Shown here: piece after piece, positions 7,238-16,237 of the stretch | Layout of the letters: each line of letters starts with the position of its first letter | Position numbering within the stretch: the stretch's first letter is position 1 | Source: Burkholderiaceae bacterium | Lineage (GTDB): Bacteria > Pseudomonadota > Gammaproteobacteria > Burkholderiales > Burkholderiaceae_C | Assembly: GCA_024710165.1 (NCBI GenBank) | Contig: JANJVG010000089.1 | Location: 1-32,018 of the forward strand | DNA length: 32,018 nucleotides | Direction: 5' to 3' | Made by a program: the position numbers and the translations under genes | The notes under the pieces: generated by a model | What the model was told of the DNA's origin: nothing | Databases searched by the model: none | Seen by the model: the letters and a program-made list of their open reading frames with translations, nothing else

Positions 7238-8725
7238 ATGAACTTTGATCTCAAGACGCTGGATCTTGCCGGCGCTGCAGCTGAAAAATGCGACCTGCTG
7301 GTGCTTTTGGTACCTGAGGGGTTTGTGGCGGGCGAGGATGCCTTGTCGGCGCTGGTGGCGCAGGCCAGCAAAGCGAAAGACTTTGAAACCAAACCGGGCA
7401 AAAGCCTTCAGCTCTACCAGGCGCCAGGCGTTGCAGCGCGCCGCGTGGTGCTGGCAGGCGTGGGCAAGGGCGATGGACGCTCGGTCCGCCAGGCCCTTGG
7501 CAGCGTCGCACCGGTGCTCAGGGGCGCGTCGGTCAAGCGTGCCGTGCTGTGTCTTGCGGGCAAGGCCCTTCCTGAAACGCTGGCTGCCATGGTTCACAAC
7601 GTGGCATCTGCCAGCTATGTCTACACCACCACCAAGCCCAAGGCCGAAGCGCGCACTCTGGCTCGTGTGGTGGTGGGTGTGAGTGACAGCAGCGCACTGG
7701 CGCAGGCCTTTGATATCAGCGTTGCCGTGGTGGCCGGTGTGGAAACGGCACGCGAGTGGGGTAACCGCCCGGCCAACCATGCAACCCCCACCCTGCTGTC
7801 AGAGGCTGCCAAAGAGCTCGCCAGACACCCTGGCGTGCAATGCAAGGTGCTTGGGCCCGCCCAGGTGGCCAGGTTGGGCATGGGTGCCTTCATGGCGGTG
7901 GCGCGCGGTTCAGAGGAGGAGTTGCGCTTCATCGAGTTGCGATACAACGGTGCAGCCAAGACACAGCCGCCCGTGGTTCTGGTGGGCAAGGGCATCACCT
8001 TCGATACCGGAGGTATTTCGATCAAGCCGGCGCCCGAGATGGACGAGATGAAGTTCGACATGTGCGGCGCTGCCAGCGTGCTGGGGGTGTTTCGCGCCCT
8101 GGCCGAGCTGCAGCCCTCCATCAATGTGGTGGGCCTGATCCCTGCCTGCGAAAACATGCCCGATGGCCGTTCCGTGAAGCCGGGCGATGTGGTCACCAGC
8201 ATGAGCGGGCAAACCATCGAAGTGCTCAATACCGATGCCGAAGGCCGCCTGGTGCTGTGCGATGCGCTGACCTATGCCGCTCGCTTCAAGCCAGCTGCGG
8301 TGGTGGACATCGCCACGTTGACGGGCGCGTGCGTGATTGCGCTCGGTGGTGTTCGCAGTGGACTGTTTGCCACCGATGACGCTCTGGCGGACGCCCTGCA
8401 CAGGGCCGGCGAAGCCGCAGACGATTTGTGCTGGCGCATGCCCCTGGATGACGATTACGCCGAAGGCCTGAAGACCCATTTTGCTGATGTGGGCAATGTG
8501 GCAGGGCGGCCTGCCGGCGCCATCTCGGCGGCCAAATTTCTGCAGCGCTTCGTCGGAGAGTTTCCTTGGGCGCATCTGGACATCGCGGGTACCGCCTGGA
8601 AGGGCGGCGCGAACAAGGGGGCCACCGGTCGTCCCGTGGGCTTGCTGGTGCACTACCTTCTGGGCGCGGCGACCCCTGCGGCGCCCAGGGCCCGCGCGCG
8701 CAAAGCGTTGGTGCGTGCCGCATGA
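7238..8725 (+). CDS. pepA: leucyl aminopeptidase PepA (M17)
   Basis: 495 aa. The M17 signature NTDAEGRL is at residues 331-338, and VGKGITFDTGG at 249-259 provides Lys251 and Asp256. D333 and E335 complete the two-metal site; each is offset by 19 from E. coli PepA (K270, D275, D352, E354). The N-terminal 160 residues form the variable domain, which in E. coli also binds DNA (carAB control, Xer recombination). ATG 7238 is chosen because the family's MNFDLKTL-type start begins there; earlier in-frame codons lie within the divergent spacer and lptF. holC follows after 7 nt. Confidence 0.95.
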   Translation: MNFDLKTLDLAGAAAEKCDLLVLLVPEGFVAGEDALSALVAQASKAKDFETKPGKSLQLYQAPGVAARRVVLAGVGKGDGRSVRQALGSVAPVLRGASVKRAVLCLAGKALPETLAAMVHNVASASYVYTTTKPKAEARTLARVVVGVSDSSALAQAFDISVAVVAGVETAREWGNRPANHATPTLLSEAAKELARHPGVQCKVLGPAQVARLGMGAFMAVARGSEEELRFIELRYNGAAKTQPPVVLVGKGITFDTGGISIKPAPEMDEMKFDMCGAASVLGVFRALAELQPSINVVGLIPACENMPDGRSVKPGDVVTSMSGQTIEVLNTDAEGRLVLCDALTYAARFKPAAVVDIATLTGACVIALGGVRSGLFATDDALADALHRAGEAADDLCWRMPLDDDYAEGLKTHFADVGNVAGRPAGAISAAKFLQRFVGEFPWAHLDIAGTAWKGGANKGATGRPVGLLVHYLLGAATPAAPRARARKALVRAA

Positions 8726-8732
8726 CGCCGCA

Positions 8733-9170
8733 ATGACGGAGATCGCTTTTCATTTCAATGCGCCGGACAAACTGGCGTATGCCTGCCGTTTTGCCCGCAA
8801 GCTTTTGCGCATGGGTGATCCAAGGCTGTCGATTGCCGGACCTGCCGCTGTTCTGGATCAGCTGGACCCCATGCTCTGGAACATGGCAGCACACGACTTC
8901 GTGGCGCACTGCCGGGCTGACAGTGACCCGGTTGTGCTGGAGGCATCTCCCATCGTGCTGCTTTGCGATCTTTCGCAGTCGCCCCATCACGATGTACTGC
9001 TCAACCTCTGGGACCTGGTTCCCGAGGGGTTTGAGCAATTTTCCAAAGTCATCGAGATAGTCGGTCGTGACGACGCTGCAGATCGTCAGCAAGCACGCGC
9101 GCGCTGGCGCCACTATGCCCACAGTGGCTACAACCTGATTCGCCACGATCTGGAGCAGAGGGGTTCCTGA
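8733..9170 (+). CDS. holC: DNA polymerase III chi subunit
   Basis: 145 aa. MTEIAFHFNAPDKLAYACRFARKLL is the standard HolC start; the family's FHfn.dkl.YaCrLlRKa pattern is clear, and WDLVPEGFEQFSKVIEIVG lies near the end. HolC bridges the clamp loader (through HolD/psi) and SSB at the replication fork. The pepA-holC order matches E. coli. There is no convincing Shine-Dalgarno, and the start follows the pepA stop by 7 nt, so coupling is likely. Its stop overlaps the start of the next gene by one base (TGATG). Confidence 0.92.
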   Translation: MTEIAFHFNAPDKLAYACRFARKLLRMGDPRLSIAGPAAVLDQLDPMLWNMAAHDFVAHCRADSDPVVLEASPIVLLCDLSQSPHHDVLLNLWDLVPEGFEQFSKVIEIVGRDDAADRQQARARWRHYAHSGYNLIRHDLEQRGS

Positions 9171-9607
9171 TGACATCCGCACCGTCCAAAATGCCGCCCC
9201 GCTTTGTGCCCACGCTCACCGAAGTGGTGTATCCGGTGAATCCGGCGTTTACAGCCGCCCCGCAGTCATCGGACCAATCCCCTGTACGGCCAGGTGACGC
9301 GCTGGAGGCAAGGGCCCCGGCGCCGCTACCAGAGGTCTCGGCTCGGCCCATTGACACCAGGGTCGCGACAGTGATCGACATGGAGGCCCGAGCGTCCGGT
9401 GATCCGAGGGCGCACCGTGTCCTGCAGCGCCTTGATGCGGTGCTCGAAAGCCGCCTTCGCGATGCAATTACCAGCATCGTGCAAGAGCATGTCCAGACTG
9501 TCATGCCTCTTTTGCGCGAGGAAATCGAGTCGGTGGTGCTGGAGTGTGTGCAGGAAGCCGTGGCAGACGAACTTGCCAGCGAGCCCCTGCCCGTTGTGCC
9601 GGGTTGA
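9170..9607 (+). CDS. unknown protein translationally coupled to holC
   Basis: 145 aa, not recognised. The first 70 residues are Pro/Ala-rich and look disordered. Residues about 80-140 are charged and strongly helical (for example RVLQRLDAVLESRLRDAIT, then a second helix around VMPLLREEIESVVLECVQEA), which suggests an amphipathic hairpin or coiled coil. There is no signal peptide or membrane segment. Its start codon shares a base with the holC stop, so it is made together with the chi subunit. A role at the clamp loader or with SSB is conceivable from context only. The reading frame is closed by the hairpin at 9608-9622. Confidence 0.75.
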   Translation: MTSAPSKMPPRFVPTLTEVVYPVNPAFTAAPQSSDQSPVRPGDALEARAPAPLPEVSARPIDTRVATVIDMEARASGDPRAHRVLQRLDAVLESRLRDAITSIVQEHVQTVMPLLREEIESVVLECVQEAVADELASEPLPVVPG

Positions 9608-9622
9608 CAGGGTTTTACCCTG
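9608..9622 (+). terminator. short hairpin after the pepA-holC operon
   Basis: CAGGGT/ACCCTG (9608-9613 and 9617-9622) closes a TTT loop immediately after the stop codon. A T-rich but interrupted tract follows (9624-9639). It is probably a weak intrinsic terminator for pepA-holC and the coupled gene. Confidence 0.5.
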
Positions 9623-9737
9623 TGATTTCTTTGGTTTTTCAGCGTGTTCCCTAGTGTCTGGCAACGCAAATTGAGGTATGTTTGTTGGCGTTGAGAAATA
9701 AGAACAATCTCAGCATTTATCTACATTGGAGATTCAT

Positions 9738-10865
9738 ATGCAATTGAAGTTGAAACTGACCGTGGTTGCTGCTATCGCGGCTGTTGCCGGCATGGCCTCT
9801 GCACAAGAGCAGGTGGTCAAGATCGGTCACGTGGCTCCGGTTTCCGGCGCCCAGGCCCACTACGGCAAGGACAACGAAAACGGCGCCCGCATGGCCATCG
9901 AGGTCATCAACGCAGAAGGCGTAACGATCGGTGGCAAGAAGATCAAGTTTGAACTGCAGGCCGAAGACGACGCAGCCGACCCCAAACAGGGCACGGCTGC
10001 AGCGCAAAAGCTGTGTGACTCCAAGGTCGCAGGCGTGGTGGGCCACCTCAACTCGGGCACCACCATTCCCGCATCCAAGGTCTATAACGACTGCGGCATT
10101 CCCATGGTTACCGGTGCGGCAACCAACCCCAACCTGACCAAGCCTGGCTACAAGACCACCTTCCGCATCATTGCCAACGACAACGCCCTGGGCGCTGGTC
10201 TGGCCGCCTACGCTGCAGACACATTGAAGCTCAAGACCGTTGCCATCATCGATGACCGTACCGCCTATGGCCAGGGTGTGGCGAACGTGTTCAAGAAAAT
10301 TGCCGCCGACAAGGGCATGAAGGTGGTGGATGAGCAGTTCACCACGGACAAGGCCACCGACTTCATGGCCATTCTGACCGCCATCAAATCCAAGAACCCT
10401 GATGCCATCTTCTTTGGCGGCATGGACCCCCAGGGCGGTCCGATGCTGCGCCAGATGGAGCAGCTGGGGATGGCCAACGTGAAGTACTTCGGCGGCGATG
10501 GTATCTGCACCTCTGAAATCGCCAAGCTCGCTGCGGGCGCCAAAACCCTGAGCAACGTGATCTGCGCCGAGGGCGGTGCATCGCTGGCCAAGATGCCTGG
10601 CGGTACAGCCTGGAAGGCCAAATACGATGCCAAGTACCCCAACCAGTTCCAGGTCTACAGCCCGTACACCTACGACGCCACGATGTTGCTGGTGGATGCC
10701 ATGAAGCGTGCCAACTCTGTCGATCCGAAGGTGTACGTGAACGAGCTGCCCAAGTCCAACTTCAAGGGCGTGACCGCCAACATCGCTTTTGAGCCCACGG
10801 GCGAGATGAAGAATCCCGCCATCACCTTGTACGTTTACAAGGACGGCAAGAAGACTCCGCTGTGA
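9738..10865 (+). CDS. branched-chain amino-acid ABC transporter substrate-binding protein (LivJ/LivK type)
   Basis: 375 aa. The signal peptide MQLKLKLTVVAAIAAVAGMASA is probably cleaved before QEQ. The mature protein starts VVKIGHVAPVSGAQAHYGKD, the hallmark of type-I Leu/Ile/Val binding proteins. NGARMAIEVIN, GVVGHLNSGTTIPAS and TYDATMLLVDAM follow in the usual order. Strong codon bias toward common codons suggests high expression, as is normal for a periplasmic receptor. GGAG at 9728-9731 supports ATG 9738. No permease or ATPase genes are adjacent, so the membrane parts must be encoded elsewhere. A strong terminator follows directly. Confidence 0.93.
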   Translation: MQLKLKLTVVAAIAAVAGMASAQEQVVKIGHVAPVSGAQAHYGKDNENGARMAIEVINAEGVTIGGKKIKFELQAEDDAADPKQGTAAAQKLCDSKVAGVVGHLNSGTTIPASKVYNDCGIPMVTGAATNPNLTKPGYKTTFRIIANDNALGAGLAAYAADTLKLKTVAIIDDRTAYGQGVANVFKKIAADKGMKVVDEQFTTDKATDFMAILTAIKSKNPDAIFFGGMDPQGGPMLRQMEQLGMANVKYFGGDGICTSEIAKLAAGAKTLSNVICAEGGASLAKMPGGTAWKAKYDAKYPNQFQVYSPYTYDATMLLVDAMKRANSVDPKVYVNELPKSNFKGVTANIAFEPTGEMKNPAITLYVYKDGKKTPL

Positions 10866-10886
10866 TGCGCTGATTGCTGGTGAACG

Positions 10887-10940
10887 GCACGGCCCTTGGC
10901 CGTGCTATTCAGAAGGCTTCCTGCGGGAAGCCTTTTTTTT
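10887..10940 (+). terminator. double hairpin with T8 tract after the binding-protein gene
   Basis: A first stem GCACGGCC/GGCCGTGC (10887-10894 and 10898-10905) is followed by AGGCTTCC/GGAAGCCT (10914-10921 and 10926-10933) and eight T residues at 10933-10940. The second hairpin is a textbook intrinsic terminator. The following 157 bp up to 11097 show nothing else I can name. Confidence 0.92.
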
Positions 10941-11097
10941 CCGGATTTTCATGTGGACTTCAGATGACAGGGTATGCATTTGCGGGCGCTTCGGAACCCC
11001 GTCTCCTTCGGTGGTGAGCGAGCCAGCCAGCTTGAAGGGCAGGGCACCAGCGGCCCTGAAGGTTATCCCGGTCAGAAAGGCTTCTGGGGGCAGCTGG

Positions 11098-12105
11098 TCA
11101 GCGCCTGACCTGCAATGCCCCCGGATTGACGATGTTGGTAGGCGTCCCTTTGATGAAACTCACCGCATTGTCGAAAGCGGTGCTGAAGTAAAGCTCGTAG
11201 CTGTCCTGCTCCACAAAGCCGATGTGCGGGGTACAGATGCAGTTTTCCAGGCGCAGCAAGGCGTGACCTTGCAGAATCGGCTCACTTTCGAAGACATCGA
11301 TGGCAGCCATGCCCGGACGCCCGCGGTTTAACGCGGCGATCAGAGCATCGGCCTCAATCAGCTCAGCCCGGGAAGTGTTCACCAGGAGCGATGTGGGCTT
11401 CATGCTGGACAGCGTCTCCAGCGTGATGATGCCCCGGGTTTCGTCCGTCAGGCGCAGATGAAGGGAAACCACATCGCATTCTGCAAACAGTTCGGCGCAG
11501 GAGGTAGCCACCTGGTAGCCGTCATGGATTGCTTTTTCGCGAGATGCCTCCCGGCTCCAGATTCGCACGTTCATGCCGAAAGCCCTGCCATACCCAGCCA
11601 CAATCTGGCCGATGCGCCCGTAACCCCAGATGCCCAGAGTTTTTCCCCGCAGCACGCTGCCGATACAGAAATTGGGCGGCATGCTGGCCGCTTTGAGCCC
11701 CGACTGTTGCCACGCACCGTGCTTGAGACTGGCAATGTACTGCGGTAGGCGGCGCATGGCGGCCAACGTGAGAGCCCAGGTCAGTTCCGCCGGGGCTACC
11801 GGAGAACCGATGCCGTCGGCCACGGCAATACCGCGCTCGGTGCAGGCGGCGACGTCCACATGACTCCCCACCTTGCCGGTTTGCACGATCAGTTTGAGCC
11901 GGGGAAGCTTTTCAATCAGCTGGCGCGTGATGTGTGTTCGCTCGCGCACCAGCACGATAATGTCAGCGTCTTTGAGGCGCACCGACAACTGGCCCAGTCC
12001 CTTGACCGTGTTGGTGTACACCTTCGCGGTATAGGCGTCCAGCTTGGAGGCGCAATGCAACTTACGGACGACATCTTGGTAGTCGTCAAGAATCACAATA
12101 TTCAT
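11098..12105 (-). CDS. D-2-hydroxyacid dehydrogenase (PGDH-like)
   Basis: 335 aa. The nucleotide-binding motif GYGRIG (161-166) sits in the Rossmann domain, about residues 100-290. The catalytic set is visible as NTSRAELIE (Arg246), DVFESEP (Glu275) and CTPHIGF (His294). This is the D-isomer-specific 2-hydroxyacid dehydrogenase family, NAD(H)-dependent, including phosphoglycerate, glycerate and lactate dehydrogenases. There is no C-terminal ACT domain, so a feedback-regulated SerA is unlikely. The start at 12105 gives the family's usual MxIVILDDYQD beginning; a much longer in-frame extension covers the neighbouring gene and is rejected. Substrate unknown. Confidence 0.88.
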   Translation of the reverse strand: MNIVILDDYQDVVRKLHCASKLDAYTAKVYTNTVKGLGQLSVRLKDADIIVLVRERTHITRQLIEKLPRLKLIVQTGKVGSHVDVAACTERGIAVADGIGSPVAPAELTWALTLAAMRRLPQYIASLKHGAWQQSGLKAASMPPNFCIGSVLRGKTLGIWGYGRIGQIVAGYGRAFGMNVRIWSREASREKAIHDGYQVATSCAELFAECDVVSLHLRLTDETRGIITLETLSSMKPTSLLVNTSRAELIEADALIAALNRGRPGMAAIDVFESEPILQGHALLRLENCICTPHIGFVEQDSYELYFSTAFDNAVSFIKGTPTNIVNPGALQVRR

Positions 12106-12160
12106 CCCGCCATTGTGCCCGTGCCGCCCCTCGCGCGAAACGGAGTACACGGAAGCGGCG

Positions 12161-12532
12161 TCAATGCATGCGTTCAATGGCCACAAGACGGTCAAGCTCC
12201 GCACAGACGTCAGCCATGCGTCCGGCAATTGCCATGCGGCCGCTTCCGTGGGCATGCAGTACCCGCAGTGGGAAGGGCTTGCCGAGACGGTTGCAGGAAG
12301 GGCTGGCATGCTCCTCTGCGGAGCGCCTGGTTCGAGCCGGAATGGACGGTGCCTGAATCGCTTTTCGGGCATGTACCTGGGACTGGCAAGACCACAGGCT
12401 GGCTGTGCCTGTTTCGGTCAACGCGGTGCAATCCGCGCGCGTCAGTGCCGGTTGCTTGCGCACGCTCCACCAGCGCAGCAGCGCGCAGAAGGGTTGTGCC
12501 AAGGTGGTTACAGACAAAAGGGCAAGTCCCAT
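12161..12532 (-). CDS. small unknown protein between lexA and the dehydrogenase
   Basis: 123 aa, not recognised. A moderately hydrophobic N-terminus (MGLALLSVTTLAQPFCALLRWW) could be a membrane anchor or uncleaved signal. The middle is polar and Ser/Arg-rich, and the end (GRMADVCAELDRLVAIERMH) looks like a conserved helix. GGAG seven bases ahead of ATG 12532 is a good ribosome binding site, which is the main reason for calling it. It is on the same strand as lexA (119 nt downstream of the lexA stop) and 55 nt ahead of the dehydrogenase. It could be SOS-linked by read-through, but nothing shows that directly. Confidence 0.6.
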   Translation of the reverse strand: MGLALLSVTTLAQPFCALLRWWSVRKQPALTRADCTALTETGTASLWSCQSQVHARKAIQAPSIPARTRRSAEEHASPSCNRLGKPFPLRVLHAHGSGRMAIAGRMADVCAELDRLVAIERMH

Positions 12533-12651
12533 GTGAAAACTCCAGAGGTCAGAGGTTGAACACAGGCAGGATTGCAATGGATACACCGATACAGGGCTGG
12601 TGATTCCGCGACGATCCACCCAACGCCCGCCACCTGCAACGGCGCAGCAAA

Positions 12652-13326
12652 CTACGTCAGCATGGTGTTGCGGATCAGACCGACCGCCAGCCCCTCGATG
12701 GCGAAAGGTTCACCGGGATCAACCACGATGACGGGATAGTCGGGGTTCTCCGGCAGGAGTTCGATGGCGTGGGCGGTGCGGCGCAGTCGTTTGACGGTGA
12801 CGTCGTCGCCCAATCGGGCAACAATGATCTGGCCATTGCGGGCTTCGTGGGCAATTTTCACGGCCAGCAGGTCGCCATCCATGATGCCGGCGTCGCGCAT
12901 GGACATGCCGCGCACCTTGAGCAGGTAGTCGGGCTTGTGCTGGAACAGACTGTCTTCAACGCAGTACGACTGCTCCACATGCTCCTGCGCGAGAATGGGT
13001 GAACCGGCAGCTACGCGGCCCACCAAGGGCAGCACCCGTTGTGACAAACCGGGAAGGGGCAGTGCGAATTGGGTTCCCCGTGCTGCATTGATGGAGCGCA
13101 CTGCGTCGCCGCGCAGCCGGATTCCGCGCGAGGTGCCACTGACGAGATCAATGACTCCTTTGCGTGCCAGGGCCTGGAGATGTTCTTCGGCGGCATTGGC
13201 AGATTTGAAGCCAAGCTCGGCAGCAATTTCTGCCCGCGTGGGTGGGGCCCCGGTGCGGGTGATGGCTGTCTGGATCAAATCCAGAATCTGTTGCTGGCGG
13301 GCCGTGAGCTTGGGACGGTTGAGCAT
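12652..13326 (-). CDS. lexA: SOS repressor LexA
   Basis: 224 aa. The winged helix-turn-helix spans residues 1-70 ([13 protein letters not shown], then [23 protein letters not shown]). The self-cleavage bond is Ala107-Gly108 in GRVAAGSP. The serine-lysine dyad is Ser142 ([10 protein letters not shown]) and Lys179 (DVTVKRLRR), so RecA-stimulated autocleavage should be intact. It represses DNA-damage genes and its own promoter. ATG 13326 has GGAG upstream. Two LexA-box-like sites lie 37-71 bp ahead of its start, in the space shared with the divergent asparaginase. Confidence 0.96.
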   Translation of the reverse strand: MLNRPKLTARQQQILDLIQTAITRTGAPPTRAEIAAELGFKSANAAEEHLQALARKGVIDLVSGTSRGIRLRGDAVRSINAARGTQFALPLPGLSQRVLPLVGRVAAGSPILAQEHVEQSYCVEDSLFQHKPDYLLKVRGMSMRDAGIMDGDLLAVKIAHEARNGQIIVARLGDDVTVKRLRRTAHAIELLPENPDYPVIVVDPGEPFAIEGLAVGLIRNTMLT

Positions 13327-13362
13327 GGGGGCTCCAGAAAGTGCGCAGTGTGAAATTGGAAG

Positions 13363-13378
13363 CTGTTTTTTAATCCAG
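13363..13378. promoter_or_regulatory. lexA: LexA (SOS) box-like site 1
   Basis: The 16-mer CTGTTTTTTAATCCAG fits CTGT-N8-ACAG with one mismatch (CCAG). It lies upstream of lexA and starts 19 bp from the start of site 2. The AT-rich core matches known LexA operators. Autoregulation of lexA through tandem boxes is established in other proteobacteria; binding here is inferred. Confidence 0.7.
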
Positions 13379-13381
13379 TAA

Positions 13382-13397
13382 CTGTATTTTTAACCAG
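13382..13397. promoter_or_regulatory. LexA (SOS) box-like site 2
   Basis: CTGTATTTTTAACCAG is again CTGT-N8-CCAG, and the wider AACTG...CAGTT flanks extend the dyad symmetry. It ends 11 bp before the asparaginase start codon, so LexA bound here would block that gene as well as lexA. Confidence 0.72.
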
Positions 13398-13408
13398 TTT
13401 TTTGGGGG

Positions 13409-14383
13409 ATGCAAGTGCACGAAGGAAAAATTGTTGTTGTGGGCACCGGCGGCACCATTGCGGGCAAAGCCGGGTCGGTAGAAGACAACATCGGCTACGT
13501 TGCGGGTGAAGTCGGCATACAGGAACTTCTCGGGGCTGTGCCCAGCCTTCAGCAGGCAGTGCGCGGGCCGCTGCAGGCGGAACAACTGGCCCAGATCGAC
13601 AGCAAGGACATGTCGTTTCCGGTCTGGTCGGCCCTGGCGGCACGGTGTAGGCAGCTGGCGGCGGATCCCGGGGTTCGGGCCATCGTGATCACCCACGGGA
13701 CAGACACCCTGGAAGAAACAGCCTGGTTTTTGCACAGCGTGCTCGATACGCACAAGCCGGTGGTGCTGACCTGCGCCATGCGTCCGTCCACGGCGCTGGC
13801 CCCCGATGGGCCGCAGAACCTGATCGATGCCATGGCAGTGGCCAACGCCCCGGGGGCGTGCGGGGTGCTGGTGGTGTGCGCCGGCGCCGTGCACGGTGCG
13901 CGCCAGGTGCAGAAGGTGCACCCCTACCGTCTGAACGCCTTCGGCTCGGGAGACAGCGGCCCGCTGGGGTGGGTGGAGGAAGGGCGCGTTCGTTTGGCAC
14001 AAAATTGGCATCAACCGCAGGCTGGATGGGCGGTAGATGCCATGAAAAATATAGTTCAAGGTGACCCTTGGCCGAGGGTCGAGGTGGTGATGAGTTACGC
14101 CGGTGCAAGTGGCTCGACGGTGGATGCCCTCGTGCGTGATGGTGTGCAAGGCCTCGTGGTGGCTGCCACGGGCAATGGCACCTTGCACCATGCGTTGCAG
14201 GCTGCGCTGGAGCGGGCACAGCAGGCCGGGCTGAGCGTGCGTGTGACCACGCGGTGCCCGCTGGGACAGGTATTGTCCTTGCCTTGGGCCGATGCCGCCC
14301 TGCCACTGGTCCTGGGGCTCACTGCGGTGAAGGCCCGTGTGTCGTTGCTGCTGGAACTGCTGGGGGCCAAGGCTCCGGCCTGA
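13409..14383 (+). CDS. L-asparaginase, no signal peptide
   Basis: 324 aa. The first catalytic triad motif TGGTIAGK places the nucleophile at Thr16. The second motif THGTDTLEET holds Thr98-Asp99, and a Lys follows in RQVQKVHPY. AMRPSTALAPDGPQNL is also typical. The enzyme hydrolyses asparagine (and often glutamine) to aspartate and ammonia. The lack of a signal peptide implies a cytoplasmic enzyme although the motifs resemble type II. ATG 13409 abuts GGGGG. A GTG at 13415 has better spacing to that purine run and is an equally good start. The gene lies divergent to lexA with a LexA-box-like site just upstream. Confidence 0.9.
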   Translation: MQVHEGKIVVVGTGGTIAGKAGSVEDNIGYVAGEVGIQELLGAVPSLQQAVRGPLQAEQLAQIDSKDMSFPVWSALAARCRQLAADPGVRAIVITHGTDTLEETAWFLHSVLDTHKPVVLTCAMRPSTALAPDGPQNLIDAMAVANAPGACGVLVVCAGAVHGARQVQKVHPYRLNAFGSGDSGPLGWVEEGRVRLAQNWHQPQAGWAVDAMKNIVQGDPWPRVEVVMSYAGASGSTVDALVRDGVQGLVVAATGNGTLHHALQAALERAQQAGLSVRVTTRCPLGQVLSLPWADAALPLVLGLTAVKARVSLLLELLGAKAPA

Positions 14384-14396
14384 GGGCGCCAATGCA

Positions 14397-14418
14397 AACG
14401 CCCCGCGTGCGGGGCGTT
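14397..14418. terminator. bidirectional GC hairpin between asparaginase and adk
   Basis: The inverted repeat AACGCCCCGC/GCGGGGCGTT (14397-14406 and 14409-14418) lies between two convergent genes. It has A residues on one side and T on the other but no long T run. It would serve both transcripts. Confidence 0.65.
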
Positions 14419-14452
14419 GCGAGAGATTACGGGCGGTGCCCGCATGCGCCGT

Positions 14453-15187
<735 letters not shown>

Positions 15188-15226
15188 TTAGTGGGCAAGG
15201 ATAGCACGCGTATCTTTCGTCCCGGC

Positions 15227-16039
15227 TTACGCGAGCGCCCCCCCCAAGAGGGCGCGCACGCGTGCAAGGTCGTCGGGCGTGTCCACTCCCGGTCCTGGCG
15301 CTGCATCGGTGACATGTACCGCAATGCGGTGGCCGTGCCAGAGCGCGCGCAACTGCTCCAGTGCCTCGATGATCTCGGTGGGCGCCTGGGAGAGCTGGGG
15401 GAACTGGCGCAGAAAACCCGCGCGGTAGCTGTAAATGCCGATGTGGCGCAGCGGTGCGAAACCCGCCAGCGCTGCCGCGCCCGGCTGTGCCTGCACGGCG
15501 GCGCCTTGCCACCAGGCACTGCCGGCATGGTCACGTGCGTGAGGAATAGGGGCGCGACTGAAGTAGTGCGCCAGGCCCCGCGCGTCGCATACCACCTTGA
15601 CGATGTGGGGGTTGGCCAGGTCGGCCACGGTATCGATGGCATGCGCTGCCGTGCCCATGCTGGCGTCGGGGTGGGCTGCGAGCAGTGCCGCCACGGCGCC
15701 GATGAGGGCGGGGTCGATCAGGGGCTCATCGCCCTGCACGTTCACCACCACGTCGTCACCCTGAAGGCCCAGCAGGGCGCAGGCCTCGGCCAGGCGGTCG
15801 CTGCCGCTGGGGTGGTCAGCCCGCGTGGCGATGGCCTCCACGCCATGCTGGCCGCAGGCGGCAAGGATGCGCTCGTCATCGGCGGCCACCACGGTGCGCA
15901 GGGCGCCGCTTTGCGCGGCGCGCCGGGCCACGCGCACCACCATGGGCAGGCCGGCAATATCGGCCAGGGGCTTGTCGGGCAGGCGACTCGACGCCATGCG
16001 CGCCGGGATCAGCACGGTGAAACCGACGGCTGCGCTCAC
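15227..16039 (-). CDS. kdsB: CMP-KDO synthetase (3-deoxy-manno-octulosonate cytidylyltransferase)
   Basis: 270 aa. The nucleotidyltransferase start [22 protein letters not shown] is the KdsB signature, with [11 protein letters not shown] for metal and nucleotide binding, [12 protein letters not shown], and [12 protein letters not shown] further on. It activates KDO with CTP in the cytoplasm for attachment to lipid A. The start is GTG at 16039, overlapping the stop of the upstream Trm112-like gene by 4 nt (GTGA), which indicates translational coupling. Confidence 0.95.
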   Translation of the reverse strand: MSAAVGFTVLIPARMASSRLPDKPLADIAGLPMVVRVARRAAQSGALRTVVAADDERILAACGQHGVEAIATRADHPSGSDRLAEACALLGLQGDDVVVNVQGDEPLIDPALIGAVAALLAAHPDASMGTAAHAIDTVADLANPHIVKVVCDARGLAHYFSRAPIPHARDHAGSAWWQGAAVQAQPGAAALAGFAPLRHIGIYSYRAGFLRQFPQLSQAPTEIIEALEQLRALWHGHRIAVHVTDAAPGPGVDTPDDLARVRALLGGALA

Positions 16040-16218
16040 TTGTCGAGTTCCTCGTCGGTCAGCGTGCGTGCCTCGTTCTCCAGCAGCACGGGGATGCCGT
16101 CGCGCACCGGGTAGGCCAGGCGGGCGCTGCGCGAGACCAGTTCCTGGCGCTCACGGTCGTAGGTGAGGGGGCCCTTGGTGACGGGGCAGACCAGCAGTTC
16201 GAGCAGTTTGGTGTCCAT
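16036..16218 (-). CDS. Trm112/YcaR-like small protein
   Basis: 60 aa. [30 protein letters not shown] followed by [18 protein letters not shown] is the UPF0434/YcaR (Trm112-like) pattern seen between lpxK and kdsB in many proteobacteria. Only one cysteine (C11) remains, so it is not a zinc-ribbon form. In eukaryotes and archaea Trm112 activates methyltransferases; the bacterial role is uncertain. There is no Shine-Dalgarno ahead of the ATG (the leader is pyrimidine-rich), so expression may depend on coupling to lpxK, 19 nt upstream. Confidence 0.9.
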   Translation of the reverse strand: MDTKLLELLVCPVTKGPLTYDRERQELVSRSARLAYPVRDGIPVLLENEARTLTDEELDK

Positions 16219-16237
16219 GGCGGAGGAAAAGAAAGAA

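Noticed and set aside
11860-12603. 247-codon open frame on the plus strand over the lexA-dehydrogenase interval
   Set aside because: It overlaps the dehydrogenase start and a minus-strand gene with a good ribosome site, and shows no domain.
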